Source of the DNA: UBA5704 sp036264355
GTDB taxonomy: Bacteria; Acidobacteriota; Thermoanaerobaculia; Multivoradales; UBA5704
DNA: 64,000 nt
Direction: 5' to 3'
Assembly: GCA_036264355.1 (NCBI GenBank)
Contig: DATARD010000190.1
Location: 26,863-90,862 of the forward strand
Notes under the pieces: generated by a model
Seen by the model: only the letters and a program-made list of their open reading frames with translations
Database searches by the model: none
Told to the model about the DNA's origin: nothing
In this document: positions 1 to 6,669 of the stretch, piece after piece
Numbering within the stretch: the stretch's first letter is position 1
Layout: each line of letters starts with the position of its first letter
Translations under genes and position numbers: made by a program

Positions 1-969
1 GGCGCAGTCGGCTTTCAGGTCCCACAGCGAGTTGTGGCTGGCTCCCGGGTTGGTGGGGATGTAGACGGCGGTCTTGAACTTGTCGGCGTACTCCTCGATG
101 CGGCCGCGGCGGACGTTCTTGAGGTCGAGAACGAAGGCGAGGCGCTCGCGGTCGATGCCGTGCTCGTCGATGATGTAGCCGCTCGAATCCGACAGGGTGA
201 TCGGCTTGGCGCCGAGGTCGAGGAGCTTCTCCACCGTGTACTGGGCCACGTTGCCGCTGCCCGACACCAGGCAGGTCTTGCCGTCGAGGCTCTGTTTGCG
301 GGTGGCCAGCATCTCCTGGGCGAAGTAGACGCAGCCGTAGCCGGTCGCCTCGGGACGGATCAGCGAGCCGCCCCAGTTGAGCCCCTTGCCGGTGAGCACG
401 CCGGTGAACTCGTTGCGCAGCCGCTTGTACTGCCCGAACAGGTAGCCGATCTCCCGTCCGCCGACGCCGATGTCGCCGGCCGGTACGTCGGTGTTCGGGC
501 CGATGTGGCGGCAGAGCTCGGTCATGAAGCTCTGGCAGAAACGCATCACCTCGTTGTCGCTCTTGCCCTTGGGATCGAAGTCCGAGCCGCCCTTGCCGCC
601 GCCCATCGGGAGGGTGGTGAGCGAATTCTTGAAGACCTGCTCGAAGGCAAGGAACTTGAGGATGCCGAGGTTGACCGAGGGGTGGAAGCGCAGGCCGCCC
701 TTGTAGGGACCGATCGCGCTGTTCATCTCGATGCGGAAGCCGCGGTTGATCTGGATCTCGCCGCGGTCGTCCTGCCAGGGAACGCGGAACATGAGGACCC
801 GCTCGGGCTCGATGATCCGCTCGAGGATGCGGGCATGCCGGTATTCGGGGTGGCGGTCGAGCACCGGCCCCAGGGAATCGGCGACTTCCTGAACCGCCTG
901 GTGGAACTCCGGCTCGGCCGGATTCTTCGCCTTCACATCCGCCATCAGTGACGCAACATAATCGCTCAT
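1..969 (-). CDS. gdhA: NADP-specific glutamate dehydrogenase, C-terminus beyond window
   Basis: Reversible amination of 2-oxoglutarate to glutamate with NADPH, in the cytosol. The 323 visible residues carry the family motifs in order: PYKGGLRFHPSVN (about 88-100), PMGGGKGG with the catalytic Lys at 126, the PAGDIGVGG loop (about 164-172) and the Rossmann motif SGSGNVAQ (about 236-243). The frame runs off the window start, so roughly the last quarter of a ~450-residue enzyme is missing. I chose the ATG at 967-969 because the N-terminus then aligns in length with E. coli GdhA, and an AAGGGAGA ribosome site lies just upstream. A second in-frame ATG at 1042-1044, also behind an AAGGAG site, would add 25 residues. 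Confidence 0.95.
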   Translation of the reverse strand, partial: MSDYVASLMADVKAKNPAEPEFHQAVQEVADSLGPVLDRHPEYRHARILERIIEPERVLMFRVPWQDDRGEIQINRGFRIEMNSAIGPYKGGLRFHPSVNLGILKFLAFEQVFKNSLTTLPMGGGKGGSDFDPKGKSDNEVMRFCQSFMTELCRHIGPNTDVPAGDIGVGGREIGYLFGQYKRLRNEFTGVLTGKGLNWGGSLIRPEATGYGCVYFAQEMLATRKQSLDGKTCLVSGSGNVAQYTVEKLLDLGAKPITLSDSSGYIIDEHGIDRERLAFVLDLKNVRRGRIEEYADKFKTAVYIPTNPGASHNSLWDLKADCA

Positions 970-1162
970 CAGCTCTCCCTTGCGCGCACGGGACGAAATC
1001 TCTGTGTCTGCATCGACGGTCAGGGTCGCAGTATAGTCGTTCATGGCCTCTCCTTCGGGGGGTTGTAACAGCCTGCCCGCATCTGAGCACAGACGCGGAG
1101 CGGCGTCCCCGCCATTTCAGGTGGAGAGGGACGCGCGGAGAGGCTGGGAGCGGGGGGCACCG

Positions 1163-1647
1163 TCAGGGTGCGATGAAGCCGTCCTCGCAAGCGAGGTCCG
1201 TCGCGGCAGCCACGAGCTCCAAGAAGATCGTCCGGTAGAAGATGTGCGTGCGCCCGTACCGGGTCTTCAGGTCGACAGCCAGCATCCAGAGCTTCTTCCA
1301 GAGCTTGTATACAGCGCCCGGGTCCGGATCGCCATCGATATTGCCCAATGCGTCGAGGATGCAACTGATGAGAACTCTCGGCTTCCCCTCATGGACATGC
1401 AGGTCTCTCCCCTTGATGTCGCTGAGGGTAAACGGCTCAGGTCGTGAATGGAGACTCGGCAGGACTCGAGATGGCTGAGGATGCGGCTGAGACGGCCTTG
1501 GCCCCGCTCGGCAAGCTCGAGGACACAACGCGGCTTACGACCCAGAGCGACCAGAATGGAGACGAGGGCCACGAAGTTGCGTTCGTACCCACTATCATAA
1601 GGAACGTTGAGGAAGACGCTCCGCTCGTCTGGAGTGTTCCCTGCCAT
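1163..1647 (-). pseudogene. FLNVPYD-family protein, internal deletion plus frameshift
   Basis: Residues 1-70 read MAGNTPDERS then VFLNVPYDSGYERNF, and LGRKPRCVLELAERGQGRL followed by SCRVSIHDLSR. I recognise these as the N-terminal blocks of an uncharacterised bacterial family (VFLNVPYD ... RCVLE ... CxxSIHDLSR). The C-terminal block (PFTLSDIKGRDLHVHEGK through FYRTIFLELVAAATDLA) is intact but lies in another frame. Intact homologues, as I remember them, have a central PRFNMPFELGLA-like segment between these blocks, and it is absent here. A deletion of a few tens of codons with a frame change near 1430-1440 explains both facts. The start at 1647 is a clean ATG 9 bases after the stop of the small upstream gene, so the two probably form one operon. 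The biochemical role of the family is unknown to me. Confidence 0.72.
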
Positions 1648-1656
1648 GAGGCCGGG

Positions 1657-1881
1657 CTACGACTTCTTGGTCTCAAAGCCGAGAGCGGCGAGATCTCTGC
1701 GTGCGGCAGCGAGGTCTTTCTTCCTGATTCCAAGGGCTTTGCGAATTTCTGAGGCACTGGAGCCCTGGGTTACGTGGCGCCGGGGCCGGCGCGCTCTGGC
1801 GACAGAATGTGCCGCCTTCAGCTTCGTCTCCTTGGCGACGGCTGACACGCGACCTGAGCGGGCTTCCACGGCAGTATCCAT
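1657..1881 (-). CDS. Small basic partner protein of the FLNVPYD module
   Basis: A 74-residue Lys/Arg-rich protein. Its C-terminal half (ASEIRKALGIRKKDLAAARR) looks like a short helical DNA-binding or partner domain. It sits immediately upstream of, and co-directional with, the broken FLNVPYD-family gene, with 9 bases between stop and start. I recall similar small genes with an IRKALGI-like segment beside that family in other genomes, which is the main reason to call it real. The pairing resembles a two-gene toxin-antitoxin or defence module, but no activity is established and I assign none. Confidence 0.5.
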   Translation of the reverse strand: MDTAVEARSGRVSAVAKETKLKAAHSVARARRPRRHVTQGSSASEIRKALGIRKKDLAAARRDLAALGFETKKS

Positions 1882-1944
1882 GCTCGGAAGAATAACAGGC
1901 TGAGGGTTCTGTGATCAAGCGACGGATCGGGTGCCGACCGCGTT

Positions 1945-2784
1945 TCAGTCCCCGTGCCTGGAGTCTCGGCCCCTCTTCCCGCCTCTTTTTTCCCGCAGGT
2001 AGGCCGCAATCTCCGGGCGCTGGAGGTGCTCGGCCCAGTCGAGCGCGGTTCCCTGGTGGATGCGGTCTCTCGCGCCGAGATCGGCTCCGGCGTCCACAAG
2101 CACCTGGACGGCTTCGAGGGAGCCGGAATCCACGGCGTGGTGCAGGGCCGTTGCGTGGGGATGAAATCCGGGAGGGTTGTAGCCGTTCAGATCGATGCCG
2201 GGAGCGATCAGCAGGGCGAGGGCGCCGCCCTTGCCGTAGAGGGCGGCGCCGGCCAGCGCGGCCTGCCTGTCTTCGGGGCTTGCCGTTTTCACCAGACGCG
2301 CCAGGTCGTCCGTTCGTCCTGTACAGACCGCGGCCAGCAAGGTCAGTGTGGCGCCGCGACGGAGAAGCTGCTCGGCCGCGGCGAGCTCGCGGTGAGCGAG
2401 CGCCGGCACGAGGGCGCCGTCGAGACCGGCCCCGGCGTCGCCGAGCACGTCGATCAGGTCGCGCTGGACGCCGCTCTCCCGCGCGACGCGGCCGGAGCAC
2501 ACCAGGGCGAGCGCGTAGTCGATCTGCTCTTGCCGGGTGTCGGCCGCGGAGCGTTCCACCGCCTTGAGGATCGCGCGGGTCACCTCCCCGATGTTCCTGG
2601 GCAAGGTGCCGTTGCGGATCGGATTCTCCGCCACGAACCAGAGCAGGTACGGCCGGTGGAAGTACCCCTCGCCGAAGTCGACACGATCGCGGACCAGCTC
2701 CGGGTGTGATTCCAGGAGGCGCTCCAGCGCGCTCACGTCTCCAGCGTCGAGAGCGGAGATGGCATCCTGGAGCAGCGGGTCCAT
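1945..2784 (-). CDS. Ankyrin-repeat protein
   Basis: A 279-residue soluble protein opening with an ankyrin-like helix pair (ISALDAGDVSALERLLESHP). Clear ankyrin repeats follow near the C-terminus (ATALHHAVDSGSLEAVQVLV then DAGADLGARD, and GTALDWAEHLQRPEIAAYL). The middle (LAHRELAAAEQLLRRGATLT) fits degenerate repeats. Ankyrin repeats mediate protein-protein contacts, and the partner is not evident from the neighbours. I prefer the ATG at 2784 because the repeat fold begins there. A GTG at 2847 would add 21 residues of non-family-like sequence, and neither start has a strong ribosome site. The tail is very basic (EKRGGKRGRDSRHGD). Confidence 0.8.
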   Translation of the reverse strand: MDPLLQDAISALDAGDVSALERLLESHPELVRDRVDFGEGYFHRPYLLWFVAENPIRNGTLPRNIGEVTRAILKAVERSAADTRQEQIDYALALVCSGRVARESGVQRDLIDVLGDAGAGLDGALVPALAHRELAAAEQLLRRGATLTLLAAVCTGRTDDLARLVKTASPEDRQAALAGAALYGKGGALALLIAPGIDLNGYNPPGFHPHATALHHAVDSGSLEAVQVLVDAGADLGARDRIHQGTALDWAEHLQRPEIAAYLREKRGGKRGRDSRHGD

Positions 2785-2948
2785 GAGGAGAGCAAGCTTA
2801 GCGCAATCAAGAGAGGGAACCAGTCCCTGCGGCGTGTTAGCATCCACGTACTCAAACGCGGGCGCGGGAAATCCGGGCCATGCGTGGCGGTAGAGTCACC
2901 ATTGCTCCCCGTCGCGGCACTCTTCTCTCAGAGCTTGCGGGGGGTGCA

Positions 2949-2977
2949 TTGCTCAGTGAACGTGCTTCCTCTAGGAT
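2949..2977 (+). promoter_or_regulatory. Candidate sigma70-type promoter of the MoxR/bpX operon
   Basis: TTGCTC at 2949-2954 and TAGGAT at 2972-2977 are separated by 17 bases, upstream of the ATG at 2996. Transcription would start only about 12 bases before the start codon, and no Shine-Dalgarno sequence is visible, so the first gene would have a very short leader. Confidence 0.35.
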
Positions 2978-2995
2978 GGTCTCGTCACTCAAGCC

Positions 2996-4168
2996 ATGAA
3001 AAAGCCTCTCTCGGAAGCCGCAGACGCGCTGCGGCAGGCATTGGCGGACGCGGTCCGCGGTCTGGTGGAACGCGAGGCTCTCGCCCAGATGGTCACGCTG
3101 GCGGGTGTCGCCGAGGAGCATGTGCTCGTCATCGGCCCTCCCGGCACGGCCAAGAGCGAAGCGGTGCGCCGCATCGCCGGCGCGGTGCACGCGCGCTATT
3201 TCGAATACCTGCTCGGCCGGTTCACGGAGCCGAGCGAGATCTTCGGCCCGATCGATCTGCGCCGCCTCCGCGAGGGCGTGGTGGAGACCGAGACGGCCGG
3301 GATGCTGCCCGAGGCCCAGTTCGCTTTCCTCGACGAGGTGTTCCGGGCTTCGACGGCGATCCTCAACACTCTGCTCGGCATTCTCAACGAGCGCGTCTTC
3401 CGGCGCGGCCACAGCATCATCCACTGCCCGCTGCGGGTCTGCGTCGGCGCCGCGAACGCGTTGCCGGAGGACGACTCGCTGGCGGCGTTCGCCGACCGCT
3501 TCCTGGTGCGCATCTTTGTCGATCCGGTGCCGGACCCGCGGCTGGAAGAGCTGCTGGAGGGTGGCTGGAATCTTGCGCGCCTCGACCTCCGCGCGGCGGC
3601 GAGCGTCGCCGATCTGGCGGATGTGGAGATCGTCTCCGCCGCGGCGCGGGACGCCGACCTGTCGTGGGTGCGCCCGCATCTGGCGCACGCCATCCGCCTG
3701 CTGCGCGGCGCCGGTATCGTGCTCTCCGACCGCCGGGCGGTGAAGTCGCAGCGCCTGGTGGCCGCCGCCGCCGCGCTCGCCGGGCGCACCAGGCCGACCG
3801 ACGCCGACCTGTGGCCGCTGGTGCTGGTCGTTCCCACCCGCGAGCAGCAGTCGCTCGCCCGCGAGTGCCTGGGGGACGTGCTGGCGCTGAGCGAGAACGC
3901 GACGCTGCCGGCGGCGGCCGAGGAAGCTTCGCTCGGGCCGCTCGCCCGCGCTTCACGCATCGCCGACGCCGGCCGCGAGGCGTTGCGCGTGCGGCCGGCG
4001 GCCGGCGAGGAGCTCGAAAGCTGGTGTCTGCGTCTGGAAGGAATCGCCCGCGAGATCGATGCCGGCTTCGCCCCCGAGGCGTTGCCGGTGGATCTCGCGG
4101 AGGTACGGGCTGGCATTGTGGCAGCGCTCCGCGAGGTGTCGTCCCGGGAGCTGTCGGCAACGCATTGA
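2996..4168 (+). CDS. MoxR-family AAA+ ATPase of a bpX ternary system
   Basis: A 390-residue MoxR/RavA-type AAA+ ATPase. Walker A is GPPGTAKS at 47-54 and Walker B is FAFLDE at 109-114, followed by the helix-2 insert region ILNTLLGILNERVF typical of MoxR proteins, a sensor-1 segment GAANALP and an ADRF arginine-finger-like region. MoxR ATPases work with von Willebrand A partners as remodelling chaperones. The gene is first in a compact operon: 15 bases separate it from the small second gene, and the third and fourth genes overlap. The two downstream large genes encode vWA-like and beta-propeller segments, which identifies the MoxR-vWA-beta-propeller ternary architecture. No signal peptide or membrane segment is seen. 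Confidence 0.9.
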   Translation: MKKPLSEAADALRQALADAVRGLVEREALAQMVTLAGVAEEHVLVIGPPGTAKSEAVRRIAGAVHARYFEYLLGRFTEPSEIFGPIDLRRLREGVVETETAGMLPEAQFAFLDEVFRASTAILNTLLGILNERVFRRGHSIIHCPLRVCVGAANALPEDDSLAAFADRFLVRIFVDPVPDPRLEELLEGGWNLARLDLRAAASVADLADVEIVSAAARDADLSWVRPHLAHAIRLLRGAGIVLSDRRAVKSQRLVAAAAALAGRTRPTDADLWPLVLVVPTREQQSLARECLGDVLALSENATLPAAAEEASLGPLARASRIADAGREALRVRPAAGEELESWCLRLEGIAREIDAGFAPEALPVDLAEVRAGIVAALREVSSRELSATH

Positions 4169-4183
4169 TTTGGTGGTTTTTGT

Positions 4184-4666
4184 ATGAAGGATGATTTGAT
4201 CGCCTTGACGTGGCGTCCACGGACGACACCGCTCGACCCGCTTGGCATGGCAGTGCGCGGGGATGCGGTTCGTGCGCTCGCCCAGCGCCTCCTGGCGCGC
4301 GACGACGAAGCCCTCGCCCGGTTGAGCGGCGTTGCGTCACCCGGACTTCTGGTGGTCCTCGGCGAGGCCGCCGACCTCCCCTGGGTCGACGGCGCGGTGT
4401 ATCTCGGCCGCGACGCCGACGCTCCGTCGCTCTTCCTGCCCACCAGCCGTGAGCCCACGGCGCCGCTGCCGCTGGTCGAGCGCGCCCTGCTCGCCCGGGC
4501 GCGCACCTCCGGCACGTCGCCGCCCTATGCCGTGCTGGTCGATCCACCGCTCCTCGCCTCGACCCAGGCGGCACGGCCGATCGTGCGGACGGTGTTGCAG
4601 GCCTGGCTCGCGCAGCCCGCGACGAAACCCGCGACGAAGCCGGTGCCGCGCGGAGGATCCTGCTGA
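4184..4666 (+). CDS. Small bpX-like component of the MoxR ternary system
   Basis: A 160-residue protein without membrane segments. The visible conserved-looking core is LLVVLGEAADLPWVDGAVYL then GRDADAPSLFLPT, and a Lys/Pro/Thr-rich tail ends the protein. I match it to the small accessory bpX domains (probably bpX5) defined in MoxR-vWA-beta-propeller systems, from position in the operon and the GAVYLGRD-like pattern; the exact bpX number cannot be verified here. It lies 15 bases after the ATPase gene, and its stop overlaps the next ATG by one base, consistent with translational coupling. Confidence 0.65.
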   Translation: MKDDLIALTWRPRTTPLDPLGMAVRGDAVRALAQRLLARDDEALARLSGVASPGLLVVLGEAADLPWVDGAVYLGRDADAPSLFLPTSREPTAPLPLVERALLARARTSGTSPPYAVLVDPPLLASTQAARPIVRTVLQAWLAQPATKPATKPVPRGGSC

Positions 4667-6669
4667 TGGATCTCCCCCGGCCGCTCGCCCCCTGGGGTCC
4701 CTACCTCTCCATCTTCCCGCGCGATCTCGCCCTGTCGCTCGGTCCGGTCCTGCAGCGTCTCTCCTCGGCGCTCGGCCCGCTCAAGGTGCGGCGCAGCAGC
4801 GGCGAAGGCGAGGCCGACGGTTTCGACGGGCTCAGCCGGCGCGGCCCCTATGAACGCCTGCTGGCCAGCGAGTGGCTGCTGGCCGACGAGGAGCCGGACG
4901 AATTCCTCCGCCGGGCGGTGATGGGCGAGCACATCTTCCTGCGCATCAACTCGCCGGAGCCGGGCGGCTCGCGGGTGTCGGTGGCGATCTTCGACGCCGG
5001 TCCGGGCCAGCTCGGCTCACCGCGCATCGCGCAGCTCGCCGCGCTGATCGTGCTCGCCCGGCGGGCCGAGGCGGCGGGCGTCCGCTTCGCCTGGGGCATC
5101 CTGCAAGATCCCGAGGCGCCGCTGTTCTACGACGTCACGGAGCCCGCCATCCTCCGCCTGTTGCAGGCGCGCACGCCGCACGAGGCGACGGACGCGCAGG
5201 TGGCCGCCTGGCGGGCCCGGATGCACGGCTGGAAGGAGCTGGACGATCTTTGGATCGTCGGACCGCCGCGCCTGAGCTCAATGTCCACCACGCGCGGCGC
5301 CTCCGTCCTCCAGGTTTGGGACATCCTCGACCCGGAGGTCCGCCGGGTGGCGGTCAAAGTGCGGCGCGGGCAGGACGGGCCGCTCAACGAGGTCGCCCTG
5401 GAGCTGCCCGCCGACGCGGCCTGCGTGCGCCTGCTGCGCGATCCGTTCGCCGCCGCCGCCGCGCCGCCGCGCCGCCTGGAGCGCCGGCTAATCCCGGCCT
5501 CGAACCTGGTCTTTGCCGCCAACGGCTCGAAGCTCTTCGCCCGGGCGTCCGGCGGCGGCATCGTCGCCATCTCCATCCCCAATTCGCCGCGCGGCGAGGT
5601 CGGTGCGCCGCGGCTGTACGATCCGCGGCCGGGAGAGCCGCCGGTCGCCGTCGGGCTCACCGGCAAACAGGTGGTGGTCGCCACCTCGCGCCACGGCGTG
5701 CTGACACCGTGGGTCTACCTGAAGCGCGGCGCCGGCTTCCCCAGCGGCGCCTACACGGGCACCGCGGACGAGGAGACGACGCGGCCGTGGATGCGCTTTC
5801 AGCCGTTCCAGGACGCCGAGGCCGGCGACGTCTCGCCGGTGCTCCAGCCGTTCCTGACCCTCGGCGGCACCGACTTCGCGGTCGACGCGGCAGGCGGGCT
5901 CTTCCGCCTGCTGGAGGGTATTTCGAAAGCCGCGCCGTTGTTACCTCACCCCCCTGGCCCCCCTCTCCCATCGCCCTCCCACCCACCGGGAGAGGGGGGA
6001 AGGGAGAGCCAGACAGTGCTGCGTTCGTTTGGTGGCGGCGCCCCTCTCCCGGCGGCAGGGGGGGCGATGGGAGAGGGGACGGGGGTGAGGTCTTCGGGCG
6101 GCGAATCCCGAGACACCCATTCCCTCGAGCGGCTCGCCGAGCGGATCACCGCCGTCGCCGCCGTCGCCGGACAGCTCGTCTTCGTGGAGCCGGCCGGCGA
6201 GCACGGCCCCGCCCGCATCGCCACGGTCGCCGGCAACGGCCGGCCGGTGACCTCCGTCGAGCTGGACAGTCCCGCGGAGAACGCTTTCTTCGGCTTTGGC
6301 GGCAAACTCGCTCACCGCGACCACGGCCTCGCCGCCGTGGAGCACCTCGACGGATCGTGGGAGATCCTGAGCGCCCGCGGCCGCTCGTTCCTCACTCCCT
6401 TTGCCGGCAACCAGGTCAAGGGGATCGTGCGCGATACGCAACGCGGCGAGCCCGGCCTGCTCTTCGTCGACGAGGACCGCCGCACGCTCGTCGTCGCCGG
6501 CCTGAGCTGGACGCGCCGGCTCGCCCCGGCCGCCGCCGAGATCGTCCACGCCGCGGCGAGCGCCAGCCGCCCCCATGTGGCCTATGTCACCACCTCCGGC
6601 GAGGTCGTGGTGCTCTCCCTCGACCACGACGCGCCGCTCGTGCGGCTCATCCCGGAGGGCGGCCTGTGA
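4666..6669 (+). CDS. vWA-like plus beta-propeller protein with in-frame repeat insertion
   Basis: 667 residues. The N-terminal third resembles a degenerate vWA fold (VSVAIFDAGPGQLGSPRIAQ then LAALIVLARRAEAAGVRF), with the MIDAS DxSxS motif apparently degraded to DAGPG. From about residue 265 onward there are repeated beta-propeller-type blades (ASNLVFAANGSKLFARASGG, VAVGLTGKQVVVATS, and blades after residue 490). Residues 427-475 (PHPPGPPLPSPSHPP and the following Gly/Pro-rich stretch) are encoded by a 147-base palindromic repeat that keeps the frame open. The start ATG shares a base with the preceding stop, and the end overlaps the next gene's GTG by four bases. It is the probable scaffold partner of the MoxR ATPase. 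Confidence 0.78.
   Translation: MDLPRPLAPWGPYLSIFPRDLALSLGPVLQRLSSALGPLKVRRSSGEGEADGFDGLSRRGPYERLLASEWLLADEEPDEFLRRAVMGEHIFLRINSPEPGGSRVSVAIFDAGPGQLGSPRIAQLAALIVLARRAEAAGVRFAWGILQDPEAPLFYDVTEPAILRLLQARTPHEATDAQVAAWRARMHGWKELDDLWIVGPPRLSSMSTTRGASVLQVWDILDPEVRRVAVKVRRGQDGPLNEVALELPADAACVRLLRDPFAAAAAPPRRLERRLIPASNLVFAANGSKLFARASGGGIVAISIPNSPRGEVGAPRLYDPRPGEPPVAVGLTGKQVVVATSRHGVLTPWVYLKRGAGFPSGAYTGTADEETTRPWMRFQPFQDAEAGDVSPVLQPFLTLGGTDFAVDAAGGLFRLLEGISKAAPLLPHPPGPPLPSPSHPPGEGGRESQTVLRSFGGGAPLPAAGGAMGEGTGVRSSGGESRDTHSLERLAERITAVAAVAGQLVFVEPAGEHGPARIATVAGNGRPVTSVELDSPAENAFFGFGGKLAHRDHGLAAVEHLDGSWEILSARGRSFLTPFAGNQVKGIVRDTQRGEPGLLFVDEDRRTLVVAGLSWTRRLAPAAAEIVHAAASASRPHVAYVTTSGEVVVLSLDHDAPLVRLIPEGGL
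5944..6090. repeat. REP/MITE-like nested palindrome inserted in a coding gene
   Basis: The outer arms are CCTCACCCCC... at 5944-5976 and its inverted counterpart ending GGGGGTGAGG at 6090; both contain the shared word CCCTCTCCCATCGCCC in opposite orientation. Inner arms CCGGGAGAGGGG (about 5987-5998) and CCCCTCTCCCGG (about 6041-6052) form a second nested inverted pair. The length, 147 bases, is 49 codons, so the host beta-propeller gene stays open. Elements of this word composition are normally intergenic REPIN/MITE-like repeats. Having one inside a gene, in frame, is unusual. Confidence 0.75.

Noticed and set aside
34..951. Long plus-strand open frame opposite the first gene
   Set aside because: It is antisense to gdhA, whose conserved motifs are all on the minus strand. 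GC-rich third positions keep the opposite frame open.
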